A stretch of DNA of 64,000 nt from Mycobacteriales bacterium (GCA_013362805.1 JABFVL010000004.1:241791-305790), one strand, 5' to 3'; shown: positions 27,911 through 38,463, counted from the stretch's first letter. Numbers and translations are program-made. The notes: generated by a model not told the origin, from the sequence alone.

Positions 27911-29176
27911 ATGCCACCCGAGGTGATTCGTCGCGTTGCCACCATTTCGATGCACACATCCCCGCTGGCGCAGCCAGGAACTGGGGACGCCGGGGGCATG
28001 AACGTTTACCTCGCCAACGTGAGCAAAGAACTCGCCAAACGCAACGTCGAAGTCGAGATTTTCACCCGTGCCACCTCGTCCGATGAGCCACCGGTGGCCG
28101 AGTTGGCACCCGGGGTGACCGTGCGACATGTGCCCGCCGGGCCTTTCGAGGGCAACAACAAAGACGAACTACCAGAATTGCTGTGTAGTTTCGTATTTGA
28201 CGTGCTGCGCACCGAAGCTCACCACGAACCCGGACATTACGACGTCGTGCACTCCCATTACTGGCTATCGGGTCAAGTTGGCCGTGCCGCCCGTCGGCGC
28301 TGGGGAGTTCCCCTGGTCCACACCGCGCACACCCTAGCGCGGGTCAAAAACGCCGGGCTGCGCCCCGACGAAGTGCCCGAACCAGACCACCGCATCGAAG
28401 GCGAAGAACTGATCGTCACCGACGCGGACGCGCTCGTCGCCAACACCGATGAAGAAGCATCACAGCTCATCAAGCTGTACGACGCCGATCCGTTGAAAAT
28501 CCACACCGTCACCCCCGGGGTAGACCTGGAAATCTTCCACCCGGGCAGCCGCCCGCTCGCTCGAAAAAAGTTCGGGCTGCCACAGGACGCCTACGTCGTG
28601 TTGTTCGTTGGCCGGCTCCAAGCCCTCAAAGGGCCTGATGTGCTTGTGCGGGCTGCCGCCCAACTCGCGGCGGATCCCAATCTGCGGCCCAAGCTGCGGG
28701 TCGTGGTGTGTGGTGGAACCTCAGGCGACAGCGTGGCCGGGCGAATCCAACTTGAGATCCTGGCCCGCACTCTGGGCGTCGAGGACGTGCTTCAATTCGT
28801 GGAGCCGCTGCCACCTAGCCAACTCGCCGAGCTTTACCGCGCCGCCGATGTCACCGTTGTGCCGAGCCGCTCCGAATCTTTCGGGCTCGTCGCCGTCGAA
28901 TCCGCCGCCTGCGGCACTCCCGTCGTCGCCGCCGAAGTGGGCGGTCTACGCACCGCCGTAGCCGCGGATGTTTCGGGCCTGCTCGTCGACGGGCATGAAC
29001 CTAGCTCGTATGCCAGCGTGCTTCACGAACTCGCCGCCCGACCCGACTATCGAGCCCAACTCTCGGCCGGCGGGTTGGTACACGCCCGTAATTTTCGTTG
29101 GCAGCACACCGCCGATGGGCTGCTCGCGGTGTACAAATCTGTGCGCGCCGAGCCCTTAGCTAGTCTGACGACATGA
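27911..29176 (+). CDS. mshA: D-inositol-3-phosphate glycosyltransferase
   Basis: A 421-residue GT4 enzyme for the first step of mycothiol synthesis, transferring GlcNAc to inositol-3-phosphate. The N-terminus [19 protein letters not shown] is the MshA signature, VHSHYWLSG follows, and the C-terminal lobe has [32 protein letters not shown] lies just before the ATG. Its stop overlaps the gpm start by 4 bases. Confidence 0.97.
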   Translation: MPPEVIRRVATISMHTSPLAQPGTGDAGGMNVYLANVSKELAKRNVEVEIFTRATSSDEPPVAELAPGVTVRHVPAGPFEGNNKDELPELLCSFVFDVLRTEAHHEPGHYDVVHSHYWLSGQVGRAARRRWGVPLVHTAHTLARVKNAGLRPDEVPEPDHRIEGEELIVTDADALVANTDEEASQLIKLYDADPLKIHTVTPGVDLEIFHPGSRPLARKKFGLPQDAYVVLFVGRLQALKGPDVLVRAAAQLAADPNLRPKLRVVVCGGTSGDSVAGRIQLEILARTLGVEDVLQFVEPLPPSQLAELYRAADVTVVPSRSESFGLVAVESAACGTPVVAAEVGGLRTAVAADVSGLLVDGHEPSSYASVLHELAARPDYRAQLSAGGLVHARNFRWQHTADGLLAVYKSVRAEPLASLTT

Positions 29177-29919
29177 CTTCGACGTTGATCCTGCTGCGCC
29201 ACGGCGAGAGCGAATGGAACGCAAAGAACCTATTCACCGGCTGGGTAGATGTAGACCTCACCGCGAAAGGTGAGGCTGAGGGCCGCCGCGCCGGCGAACT
29301 GCTCAGCAACGCTGACCTCCACCCCGATGTGCTGCACACCTCGCTGCAGCGCCGCGCCATCCGCACGGCCGAACTCGCACTGCACGGCTGCGACCGGCAG
29401 TGGATCGATGTGCACCGCTCGTGGCGGCTCAACGAACGCCACTACGGGGCACTGCAGGGCAAAGACAAGAAACAAACGTTGGAAACCTACGGCGAAGAGC
29501 AGTTCATGGCCTGGCGCCGGTCGTTCGACACGCCACCCCCACCGCTTCCCGAAGATGACGAATACTCTCAATTTCACGACGCGCCCTACGCGAGTTTGCC
29601 GCCAGAAATTCGCCCCACCACCGAATGCTTGAAAGACGTGCTGATTCGGGCTTTGCCTTACTGGTACGACGCGATCGTGCCAGACCTGCGCGCCGGTCGA
29701 ACAGTGCTTGTGACCGCACACGGAAACTCGCTGCGAGCTGTGGTGAAGCACCTCGATGGCATCAGCGACGACGAAATCTCCGGGCTCAACATCCCCACCG
29801 GCATTCCGTTGCGCTACGAGCTGGACGAAGACATGCGTCCCACCGTTGCGGGTGGCGAATACTTGGACCCAGAGGCAGCAGCCTCGGCTATCAACGCAGT
29901 GAAAAACCAAGGTCGCTAG
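29173..29919 (+). CDS. gpmA: 2,3-bisphosphoglycerate-dependent phosphoglycerate mutase
   Basis: A 248-residue glycolytic enzyme. [18 protein letters not shown] holds the phosphorylated histidine, [14 protein letters not shown] is the substrate loop and [18 protein letters not shown] holds the second histidine. Length and motifs match GpmA. It is coupled to mshA by a 4-base overlap, as mshA and gpm1 are near neighbours in mycobacteria. Confidence 0.97.
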   Translation: MTSTLILLRHGESEWNAKNLFTGWVDVDLTAKGEAEGRRAGELLSNADLHPDVLHTSLQRRAIRTAELALHGCDRQWIDVHRSWRLNERHYGALQGKDKKQTLETYGEEQFMAWRRSFDTPPPPLPEDDEYSQFHDAPYASLPPEIRPTTECLKDVLIRALPYWYDAIVPDLRAGRTVLVTAHGNSLRAVVKHLDGISDDEISGLNIPTGIPLRYELDEDMRPTVAGGEYLDPEAAASAINAVKNQGR

Positions 29920-29927
29920 AAGGTGAA

Positions 29928-29948
29928 GCCCAGGCCACCCACCTGGGC
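29928..29948 (+). terminator. Weak hairpin after gpmA
   Basis: GCCCAGG (29928-29934) pairs with CCTGGGC (29942-29948) across a 7-base loop, 9 bases after the gpmA stop. There is no U-tract, so termination is uncertain. Confidence 0.45.
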
Positions 29949-30024
29949 AAACACCCCGTGAACAACAGCTGACGAATAGACCGTCGCGCTCGCATCTTCG
30001 TGAAGTCCTCCTACGATTGACGCT

Positions 30025-31194
30025 GTGGAGTTGTTTCTCGGCTCGCTAATAGCAGCCATCATCGGCGCTCTCGTGGGCGCTGGGCTCATCGGCTGGATCA
30101 TGCGGACGCGCACCACGCACCGCCCCACGGTTCAAGCCCCGGGCCGCAACACCGAACTGGCCGCACGAGCTTTGGAAACGTTGCAGTCCGCCTTCGCCGT
30201 GTTGGACGCCAGTGATCGCGTTGTGCTTGCCAATGGCGCGGCCCGGGTGATGGGTGTGGTGAAGGCCCGACAGGTTGTCCCTGGCCCATTGACCGCTTTG
30301 GCGAGGCAGGCCCGGCAGACTGGAGAATCCAGCACGGCTGATCTCGAATTGGCGCGTGGCGAGTTCGAGCCGTTGGCGGTGAGAGCGTGGGCCACTCCGC
30401 TCGGCGCGGACGGCGATATCGCGCTTCACGTCTCCGATATCAGCGAAGCCCATCGCATAGACGCGGTACGGCGTGATTTTGTAGCGAATGTCAGTCATGA
30501 GCTAAAGACGCCGGTGGGAGCGCTGTCACTGCTCGCCGAGGCAATTGGTGAGGCCAGCGACGACCCAGAGACCGTGAAGCGTTTCGCTGGTCGAATTCAA
30601 TACGAGTCAGAGCGGCTGTCGCGCCTCGTCGTCGAACTTATTGAGCTGTCTCGGCTACAGGGCGCCGATCCGCTGCCCGAGCCGCAAATTGTGCCGGTGG
30701 ATCGGGTGTTGGCGGAGGTTTTGGATCGGACGAGCACAAAAGCTGAAGCCCGCCATATCACTATTAGCTCTGGCGGGGAGTCGGGCTTGGCTGTCGCCGG
30801 TTCCGAGCAGCAGCTTGTCAGCGCGGTACTGAACCTGGTCGAAAACGCGATCACATACAGCCCGCCGCATAGTGAAATCACCATCGCGACCCGCTCGAAT
30901 CAGGGCAAAGTGGAGATGGCTATTACCGATCATGGCATTGGGATTGGCGAGAGAGACATCGGTCGGATCTTCGAACGGTTCTATCGGGCCGATCAGGCTC
31001 GATCCCGGGCAACTGGTGGCACTGGCTTGGGTTTGTCGATCGTTAAGCACATCGCGACCAATCATGGTGGCACCATAGACGTGTGGAGCGTGTTGGGTTC
31101 TGGCTCGGTTTTTACGCTCCGCTTGCCCGCGGTGGCGCCACCTTCCACTAGCTGGGACGTCATGAAATCACGCACGAAGGAGGCCGGGGCATGA
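30025..31194 (+). CDS. senX3: Sensor histidine kinase SenX3
   Basis: A 389-residue kinase. One clear membrane segment lies at residues 5-27, then a PAS-like domain (AFAVLDASDRVVLANGAARV). The H box is DFVANVSHELKTPVGALSLL with the phosphorylated His; the N box is LNLVENAITYSPP, and ITDHGIGI and GTGLGLSIVKH form the ATP site. SenX3 controls phosphate-starvation genes with RegX3. The start is GTG. It overlaps regX3 by 4 bases. Confidence 0.93.
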   Translation: MELFLGSLIAAIIGALVGAGLIGWIMRTRTTHRPTVQAPGRNTELAARALETLQSAFAVLDASDRVVLANGAARVMGVVKARQVVPGPLTALARQARQTGESSTADLELARGEFEPLAVRAWATPLGADGDIALHVSDISEAHRIDAVRRDFVANVSHELKTPVGALSLLAEAIGEASDDPETVKRFAGRIQYESERLSRLVVELIELSRLQGADPLPEPQIVPVDRVLAEVLDRTSTKAEARHITISSGGESGLAVAGSEQQLVSAVLNLVENAITYSPPHSEITIATRSNQGKVEMAITDHGIGIGERDIGRIFERFYRADQARSRATGGTGLGLSIVKHIATNHGGTIDVWSVLGSGSVFTLRLPAVAPPSTSWDVMKSRTKEAGA

Positions 31195-31874
31195 CAAAGA
31201 TCCTCGTCGTGGAAGACGAAGAATCGTTCGCTGATGCCCTGAGCTACATGCTTCGCAAAGAAGGTTTTGACGTCGATGTGGCGATGACTGGCCCCGACGC
31301 GCTTACTCAGTTCGACGCTCAGGGCGCGGATTTGGTACTTCTTGACCAAATGCTGCCCGGCATGTCGGGCAGTGAGGTGTGCCGCGAGCTTCGAAACCGG
31401 TCCGCTGTCGCGATCATCATGGTCACAGCGCGAGATTCCGAAGTAGACAAAGTGGTTGGCCTCGAGTTGGGTGCTGACGACTATGTCACCAAGCCCTACT
31501 CGCCCCGCGAGCTTGTCGCGCGCATCCGCGCGGTTCTGCGCCGTAAAGAGGCAACGCGCGAGGAAAGCTCGGGTGTCGCACTGAGCGCGGGCCCAGTGCG
31601 AATGGATGTAGAACGCCACACGGTGACAGTGAACAACGATGCGGTTCAGCTGCCGCTAAAAGAGTTTGAACTGCTCGAGCTGTTGTTGCGCAACGCCGGG
31701 CGGGTACTGACCCGCGGGCAGCTTATTGACCGGGTGTGGGGTACTGACTATGTCGGTGACACCAAAACACTGGATGTCCATATCAAGCGGCTGCGGTCAA
31801 AACTTGAACCCGAACCGAGCGCCCCGCGATATTTGGTCACGGTGCGTGGTCTGGGCTACAAGTTCCAGCCGTAA
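31191..31874 (+). CDS. regX3: Response regulator RegX3
   Basis: A 227-residue OmpR/PhoB-family regulator. The receiver has VVEDEESF, the phosphoacceptor in LVLLDQMLPGMSG, VTARDSEVDKVVGLE and YVTKPYSPREL. The winged helix has LPLKEFELLELLLRNAGRVLTR, here ELLELLLRNAGRV, and VWGTDYVGDTKTLDVHIKRL. It is the likely activator of the pst operon in this window (PHO box at 13312-13333). Confidence 0.95.
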   Translation: MTKILVVEDEESFADALSYMLRKEGFDVDVAMTGPDALTQFDAQGADLVLLDQMLPGMSGSEVCRELRNRSAVAIIMVTARDSEVDKVVGLELGADDYVTKPYSPRELVARIRAVLRRKEATREESSGVALSAGPVRMDVERHTVTVNNDAVQLPLKEFELLELLLRNAGRVLTRGQLIDRVWGTDYVGDTKTLDVHIKRLRSKLEPEPSAPRYLVTVRGLGYKFQP

Positions 31875-31963
31875 CCTCACCGGCGCGCGATATTCCTGAT
31901 CCAGGCATTCCTTTAGGTTTGAGCACACTGACGATCGCATGATTCACATGGGTTAAAAGCTGT

Positions 31964-31993
31964 GAGGCTCGTCCGTGTGTGCGGACGAGCCTC
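31964..31993. terminator. Convergent hairpin terminator between regX3 and the LCP gene
   Basis: A perfect 12-bp stem (31964-31975 with 31982-31993) with a 6-base loop sits between two convergent genes. On the plus strand it is followed by AAAAATCATTCTTTT, and on the minus strand by ACAGCTTTT, so it may serve both. Confidence 0.8.
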
Positions 31994-32014
31994 AAAAATC
32001 ATTCTTTTCACACC

Positions 32015-33154
32015 TTAAGCGCCATGGGATGGGTCGTTTCGCAGATTCGGATGGGCGTTGAGAAATTCCTCTAGCGTGCCGTCATTGATGGCTTCCCCAT
32101 ATTCGAGCATGAGGTCCTCATCGAGGATCTCCGAAGATTCCCCGTTTATTTTTACGTCGCTCTGAGCTACTGGCACCGTCAGGTAGGTGATGTTGCCCGG
32201 CCGCAGATGCTTGAGCGAGAAGACCAGGTCAGCGATGGGCATGCTCTCGTCAACGGTGAGGTTGCCGGTGATTGTCTTGAGCATTTTGTCGAGCTTCGAG
32301 GTGCTGCTCAGAATTCCTTGATTCTGCATCTTCGCGGAAACCGCGTTGATCACCTGTTGTTGACGCGCTTGCCGGTCGTAGTCACCACGGGGCAGCCCAT
32401 ACCGTTGGCGGGCGTAGTCTTCGGCGTCTTTGCCGGTCAAGTGTTGCGGCCCGGGTTCCCAGGTGCGACCAGTGCGTGGGTCAGTGGTTTCTTCATCGAT
32501 GGTGACATCAACGCCACCAACGGCATCAACGATTTCACGAAGTGCCTTGAACTTCATGATCATCGGGTAGTTGATGGTGATGCCCATCAGTTTGTTCACT
32601 GTGCTGACCGTGAGTGCCGCGCCCCCGTAATTGAACGCGGCATTGATTTTGGCTTTCCCACCCTCATACTTACCGTCGTCGCTTGCGGGAATGGATACGT
32701 AGGAGTCGCGGGGGATGGAGATGACGTAGGCCCGACTTTGGTCCTCTGGAATGTGCAACAAAATTATGGTGTCGGAACGTTCTCCGTTGTTGCTGTGCCA
32801 GGTGCGGGTGCTTTCGTCGTTGGGGTCTTCGTCTTCTTTCGTTCGCTTGTCGGTGCCGAGAATCAAAAAGTTCAGTGCGCCATCAATTTTGGTGGCCGCC
32901 GCATCTCGGTTGGACCCAAGCAGATCTTCACGATGCACGTTCTTCTCATATCGCTCGGTGAGAAAGCGCTGCGCGCCATATGCGCTAGTGCTGAGCAGGA
33001 TCAAAACCACGCCAAAAAACACGCATAGCTTGGTCCATAGCGGGGACCGCAGCTTGCGTTTGCCCTTCTTGGGGGCAGCGTGGCGAAACTCGAACTTCGG
33101 CTTATAGGCCGGCCTGAGCGATGTCTCACCTAACTCGTCGCGATGTCTGGCCAT
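32015..33154 (-). CDS. LytR-CpsA-Psr family cell wall glycopolymer ligase
   Basis: A 379-residue protein. A basic cytoplasmic tail is followed by one membrane helix near residues 44-64 and an extracellular LCP domain: NFLILGTDKR, SDTIILLHIP, YVISIPRDSYVSIP, INAAFNYGG, and the Arg-rich DYARQRYGLPRGDYDRQARQQ, here DYARQRYG. LCP enzymes move glycopolymers from lipid carriers to peptidoglycan. The substrate polymer is unknown. Confidence 0.92.
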   Translation of the reverse strand: MARHRDELGETSLRPAYKPKFEFRHAAPKKGKRKLRSPLWTKLCVFFGVVLILLSTSAYGAQRFLTERYEKNVHREDLLGSNRDAAATKIDGALNFLILGTDKRTKEDEDPNDESTRTWHSNNGERSDTIILLHIPEDQSRAYVISIPRDSYVSIPASDDGKYEGGKAKINAAFNYGGAALTVSTVNKLMGITINYPMIMKFKALREIVDAVGGVDVTIDEETTDPRTGRTWEPGPQHLTGKDAEDYARQRYGLPRGDYDRQARQQQVINAVSAKMQNQGILSSTSKLDKMLKTITGNLTVDESMPIADLVFSLKHLRPGNITYLTVPVAQSDVKINGESSEILDEDLMLEYGEAINDGTLEEFLNAHPNLRNDPSHGA

Positions 33155-33229
33155 CCTTTCACGATAACTGGGCCATGCTTGCGGCTTGGCGGCACCTGCG
33201 GTTTATCCCGATATCTACCCAGAAAACAG

Positions 33230-34027
33230 CTACCCAGCGGGATGTGGCGCTAGCATTCCGCTATCTTTGCGGGCTTTGCACAGCTTCGCCAGCTCCTCAT
33301 ACGCGGCCAAGCCAATCAGCGCTTCCAGTTCTGGCCGGTAGCTCACATACACCGGTTCAATGCCCGTGTGGGCGCTCGGAGAAGAAGTGCACCACCAGTT
33401 CAGATCGTGACCGCCCTCACCCCAGGCGCGTCGATCAAACTCGGTAAGCACAGTGACAAGGATTTGCGTGCCATCTGGGCGCTCTTGCCAGTCCTCTTCT
33501 CGACGGATGGGCAACTGCCAGCACACGTCCGGTTTCAATTCGAGTGGATGTAGCCCCGCGCGGCCCGCCAAGTTGTGCAGGGCGCAGCCTTCACCGCCGG
33601 CGAATCCCGCTCGATTCAGAAAGATGCAGGCACCATCCACCAGGGCAGTACGACGCTGTTCCTCATTTTCGTCATCGACGACATCCCATTCGGTCCAGTT
33701 ATCGAACCCACGGACGTAGTTTTGCCAGGTTTCCCGAGTCAAACTTTTCACGGCGTTTTTTACCCGTGCTTGATCGTCCGCATCGGTGAAGAATGCTCCG
33801 TGACTGCAGCAGCCGTGCTCAGCCTGGCCCGAAATGATGCCTTGACAGCCAGAGCCGTACACGCACTGCCAGTTAGACAGCAAGAAGGTCAGGTCCGCTC
33901 GGATGAGGCGTTCCGCATCTGCCGGGTCAAAGAAATCTACCCATTCTCGGGCAAAATCGAGCGGAGTTTCGTCTGGGTGGTCAGCGGAGCGCAGCTTGGG
34001 CGCCGGAAGGTCAACAATCACACCCAA
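33230..34027 (-). CDS. Conserved Cys-rich hypothetical protein (Rv0495c-like)
   Basis: A 265-residue soluble protein with cysteines clustered as CVYGSGCQG and [10 protein letters not shown], plus [18 protein letters not shown] and [10 protein letters not shown]. The pattern resembles metal-chelating (YkgJ-like) modules and matches the conserved mycobacterial Rv0495c, also found near senX3-regX3. The bound metal or reaction is unknown. Confidence 0.75.
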   Translation of the reverse strand: MGVIVDLPAPKLRSADHPDETPLDFAREWVDFFDPADAERLIRADLTFLLSNWQCVYGSGCQGIISGQAEHGCCSHGAFFTDADDQARVKNAVKSLTRETWQNYVRGFDNWTEWDVVDDENEEQRRTALVDGACIFLNRAGFAGGEGCALHNLAGRAGLHPLELKPDVCWQLPIRREEDWQERPDGTQILVTVLTEFDRRAWGEGGHDLNWWCTSSPSAHTGIEPVYVSYRPELEALIGLAAYEELAKLCKARKDSGMLAPHPAG

Positions 34028-34171
34028 AAGACTAAGGGTATTCGTCCGTTATCGCCCGCCATCAGCACCGGGACTCGCTAGCGTCATAGTTATTCGACTG
34101 TCATGATGGCCAAAGCCACGGCAAAACGGTACAGAAAACCGCGGCGGAAACGACTACTACTCTTGGGCGGT

Positions 34172-34987
34172 GTGAGCATGCACGAGCCCCAGCGGCGAAT
34201 CCCCGTCGCCCTATCCACCGCCTCGGTGTACCCCGAGCGCGCACCAGCGGCATTCGAAATCGCCGCCCTGCTCGGCTATGACGGTATTGAAGTAATGGTG
34301 TGGTCTGACCCCGTCAGCCAAGACGTCGCCGCGCTCGGCAAACTATCCGAAAAATATGGGCTCCCGATCATGGCCGTGCATGCACCATGCCTGATCATCA
34401 CCCAACGAGTGTGGAGCCCGGAGCCAGCGGTCCGGCTCGAACTCGCCCGCGATGCGGCTCTCGCCTTGGGCGCCCCCACAGTTGTTGTGCACCCGCCCTA
34501 CCGCTGGCAGCGGGAATACGCGCGCGGGTTCGCGGCACAACTCGACCGAATGTCGCAGGAAAGCCCCATCACCGTAGCCGTGGAGAACATGTATCCACTC
34601 CGGGCTAGAAAACGCGAGTGGACCCCTTACTACCCAGACTGGGATCCAACCCTCGCTGGCTATGACAACTACACATTGGACATCTCGCACGCGGCGGTAG
34701 CCCGCGCGAACCCGCTAGAACTCGCCGAAAGGATGGGTGAGCGGCTTACTCACCTTCATCTAGGCGATGGCACAGGACTGGGGCGGGATGAACACCTTGT
34801 GCCCGGCCACGGCACGCAACCCTGCGCGGAAGTACTGGAACACCTGGTCAAGACCAACTTCAGCGGCACTGTCGCCGTGGAAGTAAGCACCCGATCGGCC
34901 AAACAATCCAGAGAAAAACGCGAGTCAGACCTGGCGGAAACCCTAGAATTTGCTCGCAAGTATCTGAGCACCCCAGTTCCCGTATAG
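34172..34987 (+). CDS. Sugar phosphate isomerase/epimerase-like TIM-barrel protein
   Basis: About 271 residues with an AP-endonuclease-2-type TIM-barrel pattern: [72 protein letters not shown] and [10 protein letters not shown]. Histidines and glutamates at strand ends would bind a divalent metal. It resembles Rv0498; the substrate is unknown. The frame opens at 34103, but homologues start near the GTG at 34172 or the ATG at 34178. Confidence 0.85.
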   Translation: MSMHEPQRRIPVALSTASVYPERAPAAFEIAALLGYDGIEVMVWSDPVSQDVAALGKLSEKYGLPIMAVHAPCLIITQRVWSPEPAVRLELARDAALALGAPTVVVHPPYRWQREYARGFAAQLDRMSQESPITVAVENMYPLRARKREWTPYYPDWDPTLAGYDNYTLDISHAAVARANPLELAERMGERLTHLHLGDGTGLGRDEHLVPGHGTQPCAEVLEHLVKTNFSGTVAVEVSTRSAKQSREKRESDLAETLEFARKYLSTPVPV

Positions 34988-35055
34988 GCACCAAATCCGC
35001 GACGAGCTGGACACGATTTCCCCGCATCACTTGGCATAGGCTCTAAGCTGGCAAC

Positions 35056-35976
35056 ATGTTGCGTTCGGTGATCTTGGCTGCGTCTCGTAGTAAGCGAGTA
35101 GAAAAACTAGTAGAAAGCGCTCCGATAAGTCGTGACGTAGTGCGACGTTTCGTAGCGGGCCCAGAACTCGTAGACGTAGTTCAAGCGGCCGAACAACTCA
35201 ATAGCACTGGCCTGTTGAGCACCATCGATTTTCTTGGCGAAGACACACTGGACGCCACTCAAGCAAAAAACACCCGCGACGCCTACCTGACATTGCTCGA
35301 CTCACTCGCCGAACATGGGCTCACCCCAGCCGCCGAAGTGAGTGTGAAGCTCACCGCTCTCGGCCAAGCATTCGACACAGGTCTCGCCCGGGCGTCCATC
35401 GAGGACATTTGCGAGGCAGCGCAGCGAGCTGGAACCACCGTCACGCTTGACATGGAAAACCACACAACCACCGACGCCACCTTGGAAGCCTTTACCGAAC
35501 TGCGCAAAGATTTCCCGACCATTGGCACGGTCCTTCAGGCTCACCTGCAACGCACGGAAGGCGACTGCCGCGCGCTGAACAAAGACGGCATGCGGATACG
35601 TCTCTGTAAGGGTGCATATAGTGAACCGGCCGCGGTCGCCTATCACTCGGCGCGCGAAGTGGACCGCAGTTTTGTGCGCTGTCTCAATATCTTGCTTTCG
35701 GGGCAGGGATACCCCATGTTCGCGACTCATGACCCACGGCTCGTGTCTATCGCCGAAGAACGCATCGACCATTACCGGCGCACCAGCGATACTTTCGAGT
35801 TCCAAATGCTCTATGGCGTACGCCCAGCGGAACAACAGCGCCTCGCCGATGTTGGCTATGCGATGCGGGTCTACGTTCCTTACGGCGAACAGTGGTACGG
35901 CTACTTGATGCGGCGGCTCGCTGAACGCCCGGCAAACGTGTCTTTCTTTTTGCGCGCGCTTAGCTCCAAAGGCTAG
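35056..35976 (+). CDS. Proline dehydrogenase
   Basis: A 306-residue monofunctional FAD-dependent enzyme oxidising proline to pyrroline-5-carboxylate. RIRLCKGAYSEP is the flavin/substrate strand, FATHDPRLV and FEFQMLYGVRP follow, and the C-terminal helix has WYGYLMRRLAERPANV, the substrate-binding motif. It lies next to proC, which catalyses the reverse direction of the proline cycle; pyrroline-5-carboxylate dehydrogenase is not in the window. Confidence 0.93.
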   Translation: MLRSVILAASRSKRVEKLVESAPISRDVVRRFVAGPELVDVVQAAEQLNSTGLLSTIDFLGEDTLDATQAKNTRDAYLTLLDSLAEHGLTPAAEVSVKLTALGQAFDTGLARASIEDICEAAQRAGTTVTLDMENHTTTDATLEAFTELRKDFPTIGTVLQAHLQRTEGDCRALNKDGMRIRLCKGAYSEPAAVAYHSAREVDRSFVRCLNILLSGQGYPMFATHDPRLVSIAEERIDHYRRTSDTFEFQMLYGVRPAEQQRLADVGYAMRVYVPYGEQWYGYLMRRLAERPANVSFFLRALSSKG

Positions 35977-36006
35977 TGCCGCTTCACTTGGAGGCTCTTC
36001 ATACTG

Positions 36007-36819
36007 ATGGATAACACCCTGGCCATACTCGGCGTCGGCACATTCGGTGAGGTTCTGCTCGCCGGCATGCTGAGCTCTGGCACCAAACCGGAGCAATTGA
36101 TCGTTACCGGCCGTCGACCCGAACGCATAGCCGAGATCACCGAAAAGTATTCCGTGCGGGCGGGTGATGTGGCCACAGCGGTCAGTGAAGCCCATGCCTT
36201 GTTGCTCGCGGTGAAACCGCAAGATCTCGGTTCTTTGCTTGATGAGATCGCTCCCCACCTGCGACCGAATCAGTTGGTGATTTCAGTGGCGGCGGGTGTT
36301 CCCACCACATTTATTGAACATCGCTTGGGCGCCTCCGTCGCGGTGATTCGAGCCATGCCGAACACGCCGGCGCAGGTGGATGAAGGCATGACTGTCATTT
36401 CCCCGGGTAGCCACGCTGGGGATACACATCTGGCTCAGGCCGAGGCGATATTCGCCTCAGTGGGGCGAGTTTTGCAGCTACCAGAACGTCAGCAAGACGC
36501 GGTTACGGCCCTGTCGGGTTCGGGCCCAGCATATTTCTACTTCCTGGTGGAAGCGATGATTGATGCGGGCATTTTGCTGGGCTTGCCTCGAGCCTTGGCG
36601 GCGGATCTAATTGTGCAAACGGCGTTGGGTTCGGCGCGCATGCTGCGGGACAGCGGGGAGCACCCAGTTCAGCTGCGTGAGGCGGTAACTTCACCGGGTG
36701 GGACAACGATTAATGCCATCCGTGAACTAGAGCGTCATGGGGTGCGATCGGCACTTATTGAGGCAATTGAGGCAGCTCGGGACCGATCAGTGGAACTTGG
36801 AAAGGCATACGGGAACTAG
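36007..36819 (+). CDS. proC: Pyrroline-5-carboxylate reductase
   Basis: A 270-residue NADPH-dependent enzyme for the last step of proline synthesis. The cofactor motif is LGVGTFGEVLLAGML, VKPQDL follows, VIRAMPNTPAQV is the ProC hallmark, and the C-terminus has SGSGPAYFYFLVEAM and TSPGGTTINAIRELE. It lies 30 bases after proline dehydrogenase. Confidence 0.96.
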   Translation: MDNTLAILGVGTFGEVLLAGMLSSGTKPEQLIVTGRRPERIAEITEKYSVRAGDVATAVSEAHALLLAVKPQDLGSLLDEIAPHLRPNQLVISVAAGVPTTFIEHRLGASVAVIRAMPNTPAQVDEGMTVISPGSHAGDTHLAQAEAIFASVGRVLQLPERQQDAVTALSGSGPAYFYFLVEAMIDAGILLGLPRALAADLIVQTALGSARMLRDSGEHPVQLREAVTSPGGTTINAIRELERHGVRSALIEAIEAARDRSVELGKAYGN

Positions 36820-36969
36820 CTCTGACCTGGGAAAACGTCACTTTCGAAAGATGAAATACCTGGACACCCTCGACGTACGCCTATACGCCGTTTAGTGTGG
36901 TTAATGCGCGTGTGAGAGTTTTGGGAACGCCGGAGGGGAAACCGGCGTGTCACGTGTCGGGGGTGCAAA

Positions 36970-37245
36970 ATGACGATTTCTCGCCCGCAGGTAGCCAGTG
37001 AAACGCGGGGAATGACTAGGCCACCAGCGCCAAATGCGGCTGGGGGTAGGTCACAGAACGCGCTCACTAGCGTGCGGTTCTTGACCGTTGCCGAAGTGGC
37101 GCGACTCATGCGCGTATCCAAGATGACGGTATATCGACTTGTGCACGCTGGTGATCTCACCGCCGTACGAGTCGGCCGCTCATTTCGCGTGCCAGAGTCC
37201 GCGGTCCATGCTTACTTGCAGGAAGCGTTCGAAGAGTCACAATAA
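36970..37245 (+). CDS. Excisionase-family helix-turn-helix DNA-binding protein
   Basis: A 91-residue protein whose C-terminal half is a MerR/excisionase-type winged helix: FLTVAEVARLMRVSKMTVYR, then LVHAGDLTAVRVGRSFRVPE. The N-terminal 35 residues look unstructured. This is the conserved actinobacterial protein found after proC (Rv0500A). It is a small DNA-binding regulator of unknown targets, not a sign of a prophage. Confidence 0.9.
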   Translation: MTISRPQVASETRGMTRPPAPNAAGGRSQNALTSVRFLTVAEVARLMRVSKMTVYRLVHAGDLTAVRVGRSFRVPESAVHAYLQEAFEESQ

Positions 37246-37254
37246 GCCAGCGTG

Positions 37255-37298
37255 AGCGGTGGGCGTCCAGCAAGCACGATTGCTGGACGCCCACCGCT
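37255..37298 (+). terminator. Strong hairpin terminator
   Basis: A perfect 19-bp stem (37255-37273 with 37280-37298) with a 6-base loop starts 10 bases after the HTH gene. It lacks a U-tract. Confidence 0.85.
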
Positions 37299-37389
37299 GT
37301 GTGGGGAAGGAAACAACACCCGAAGAAAGCAACAATTTAAGCTCCTGGCCAGCTAGGTTGAGCCCCACAGCCCGGCGAAGGAGCGTTCC

Positions 37390-38373
37390 GTGCCTGTCGA
37401 GATTCAACCCGAAGTCACCACTTTGAGTGTGCTGGGTGGGGCAAACCCCGACGCCTATCTCCCATATTTAGTCGACCAACAAGCATCGATCGCGGCCCAA
37501 AGGTGCGTTGGGAGCAGCATCGTGGTGTGCGATCCAGCGCTGCTTGGGACCATCGAACAACGAATCGCACCCATCTGGGCCGACTCACCAGCGAGTCTAG
37601 ATCTGGTCCCCGCGCGCTTCACCCATGCCGCGGAGGCTCGAAACATCGCAAGGGATCGCGCCCCCACTAATCTCATCGCTCCAGTCGATGTAGATGACCT
37701 GTTTGAACATCCCACTGCGTCACAACCCGGCGGCCTCGATTTGATGTATCTACTACGCATCAAAAAAGGGGTAGACGTTCTCATCGGTAGGCCGCGTGAC
37801 CTCATTGAACTTAACGGCGAAAGCCAGGTTCACGAGCCGGAACATGCCCGATTCGGCAAACACGCGGGCAAGATAATTACGTCTGAGGACGTTTCGAAAA
37901 TGGATGACGACGAGCTCCCGTGGTGGCTCGGCATCGTCCTGGCGCCCAAAACTATGTGGAAGTGGCCCAAGCAGCGAGTTTCCGAGGATCTCGACGCGAT
38001 GCTCGGCGCACTGGTGCAGCATTATGCGACCGCATATATTTCCGGGCCGGAAGACGACCCCCACTACCGCTACCGAGTCACCACCGTAGGTGGGGTCACC
38101 AATACCACCAGTGCGACCGCTCGCGAAGAGGCCCGACGAGCCACGACGCTCAAATGGCGCGCTAAGGCAGAACAGCGCCAAGTGATGCTGCGACACACAG
38201 CACCCGCAACCGCGAATACCCTCGCCTCATCTGCGCTCCCAACTAGTGAAAACCCGCTGCTCTTTCGCAGCGACAAAGGACACCAAAAGTCCGAAGGGCC
38301 TTCAACCGCAACCGCGCCGCCACGCAATCCGATGCCTAAACGCCCACGAGATAACCCCCATCGAAATTGGTAA
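37390..38373 (+). CDS. Possible GT-A (family 2-like) glycosyltransferase
   Basis: A 327-residue protein preceded by AAGGAG. AEARNIARDRAPTNLIAPVDVDDLF resembles the GT2 core: an ARN helix followed by a strand ending in a DxD-type acidic motif (DVDDLF). LMYLLRIKK and DPHYRYRVTT fit later parts of such a fold. No membrane segment is seen, and the last 70 residues are low-complexity and Pro/Arg-rich. It separates the HTH and bS22 genes, which are adjacent in mycobacteria. Confidence 0.5.
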   Translation: MPVEIQPEVTTLSVLGGANPDAYLPYLVDQQASIAAQRCVGSSIVVCDPALLGTIEQRIAPIWADSPASLDLVPARFTHAAEARNIARDRAPTNLIAPVDVDDLFEHPTASQPGGLDLMYLLRIKKGVDVLIGRPRDLIELNGESQVHEPEHARFGKHAGKIITSEDVSKMDDDELPWWLGIVLAPKTMWKWPKQRVSEDLDAMLGALVQHYATAYISGPEDDPHYRYRVTTVGGVTNTTSATAREEARRATTLKWRAKAEQRQVMLRHTAPATANTLASSALPTSENPLLFRSDKGHQKSEGPSTATAPPRNPMPKRPRDNPHRNW

Positions 38374-38463
38374 ACGGCCCACGGGCTACCCTGTAGGCCT
38401 AACTCTCATAGGTAATGGACCTATCTCAATTTGCAGGTCGTCACAGAAGTCAAGGGATTTCAC

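Noticed and set aside
36970..37245. Excisionase-like HTH protein as a sign of a prophage or integrative element
   Set aside because: The same gene sits after proC in mycobacteria and no integrase, attachment site or phage gene is nearby.
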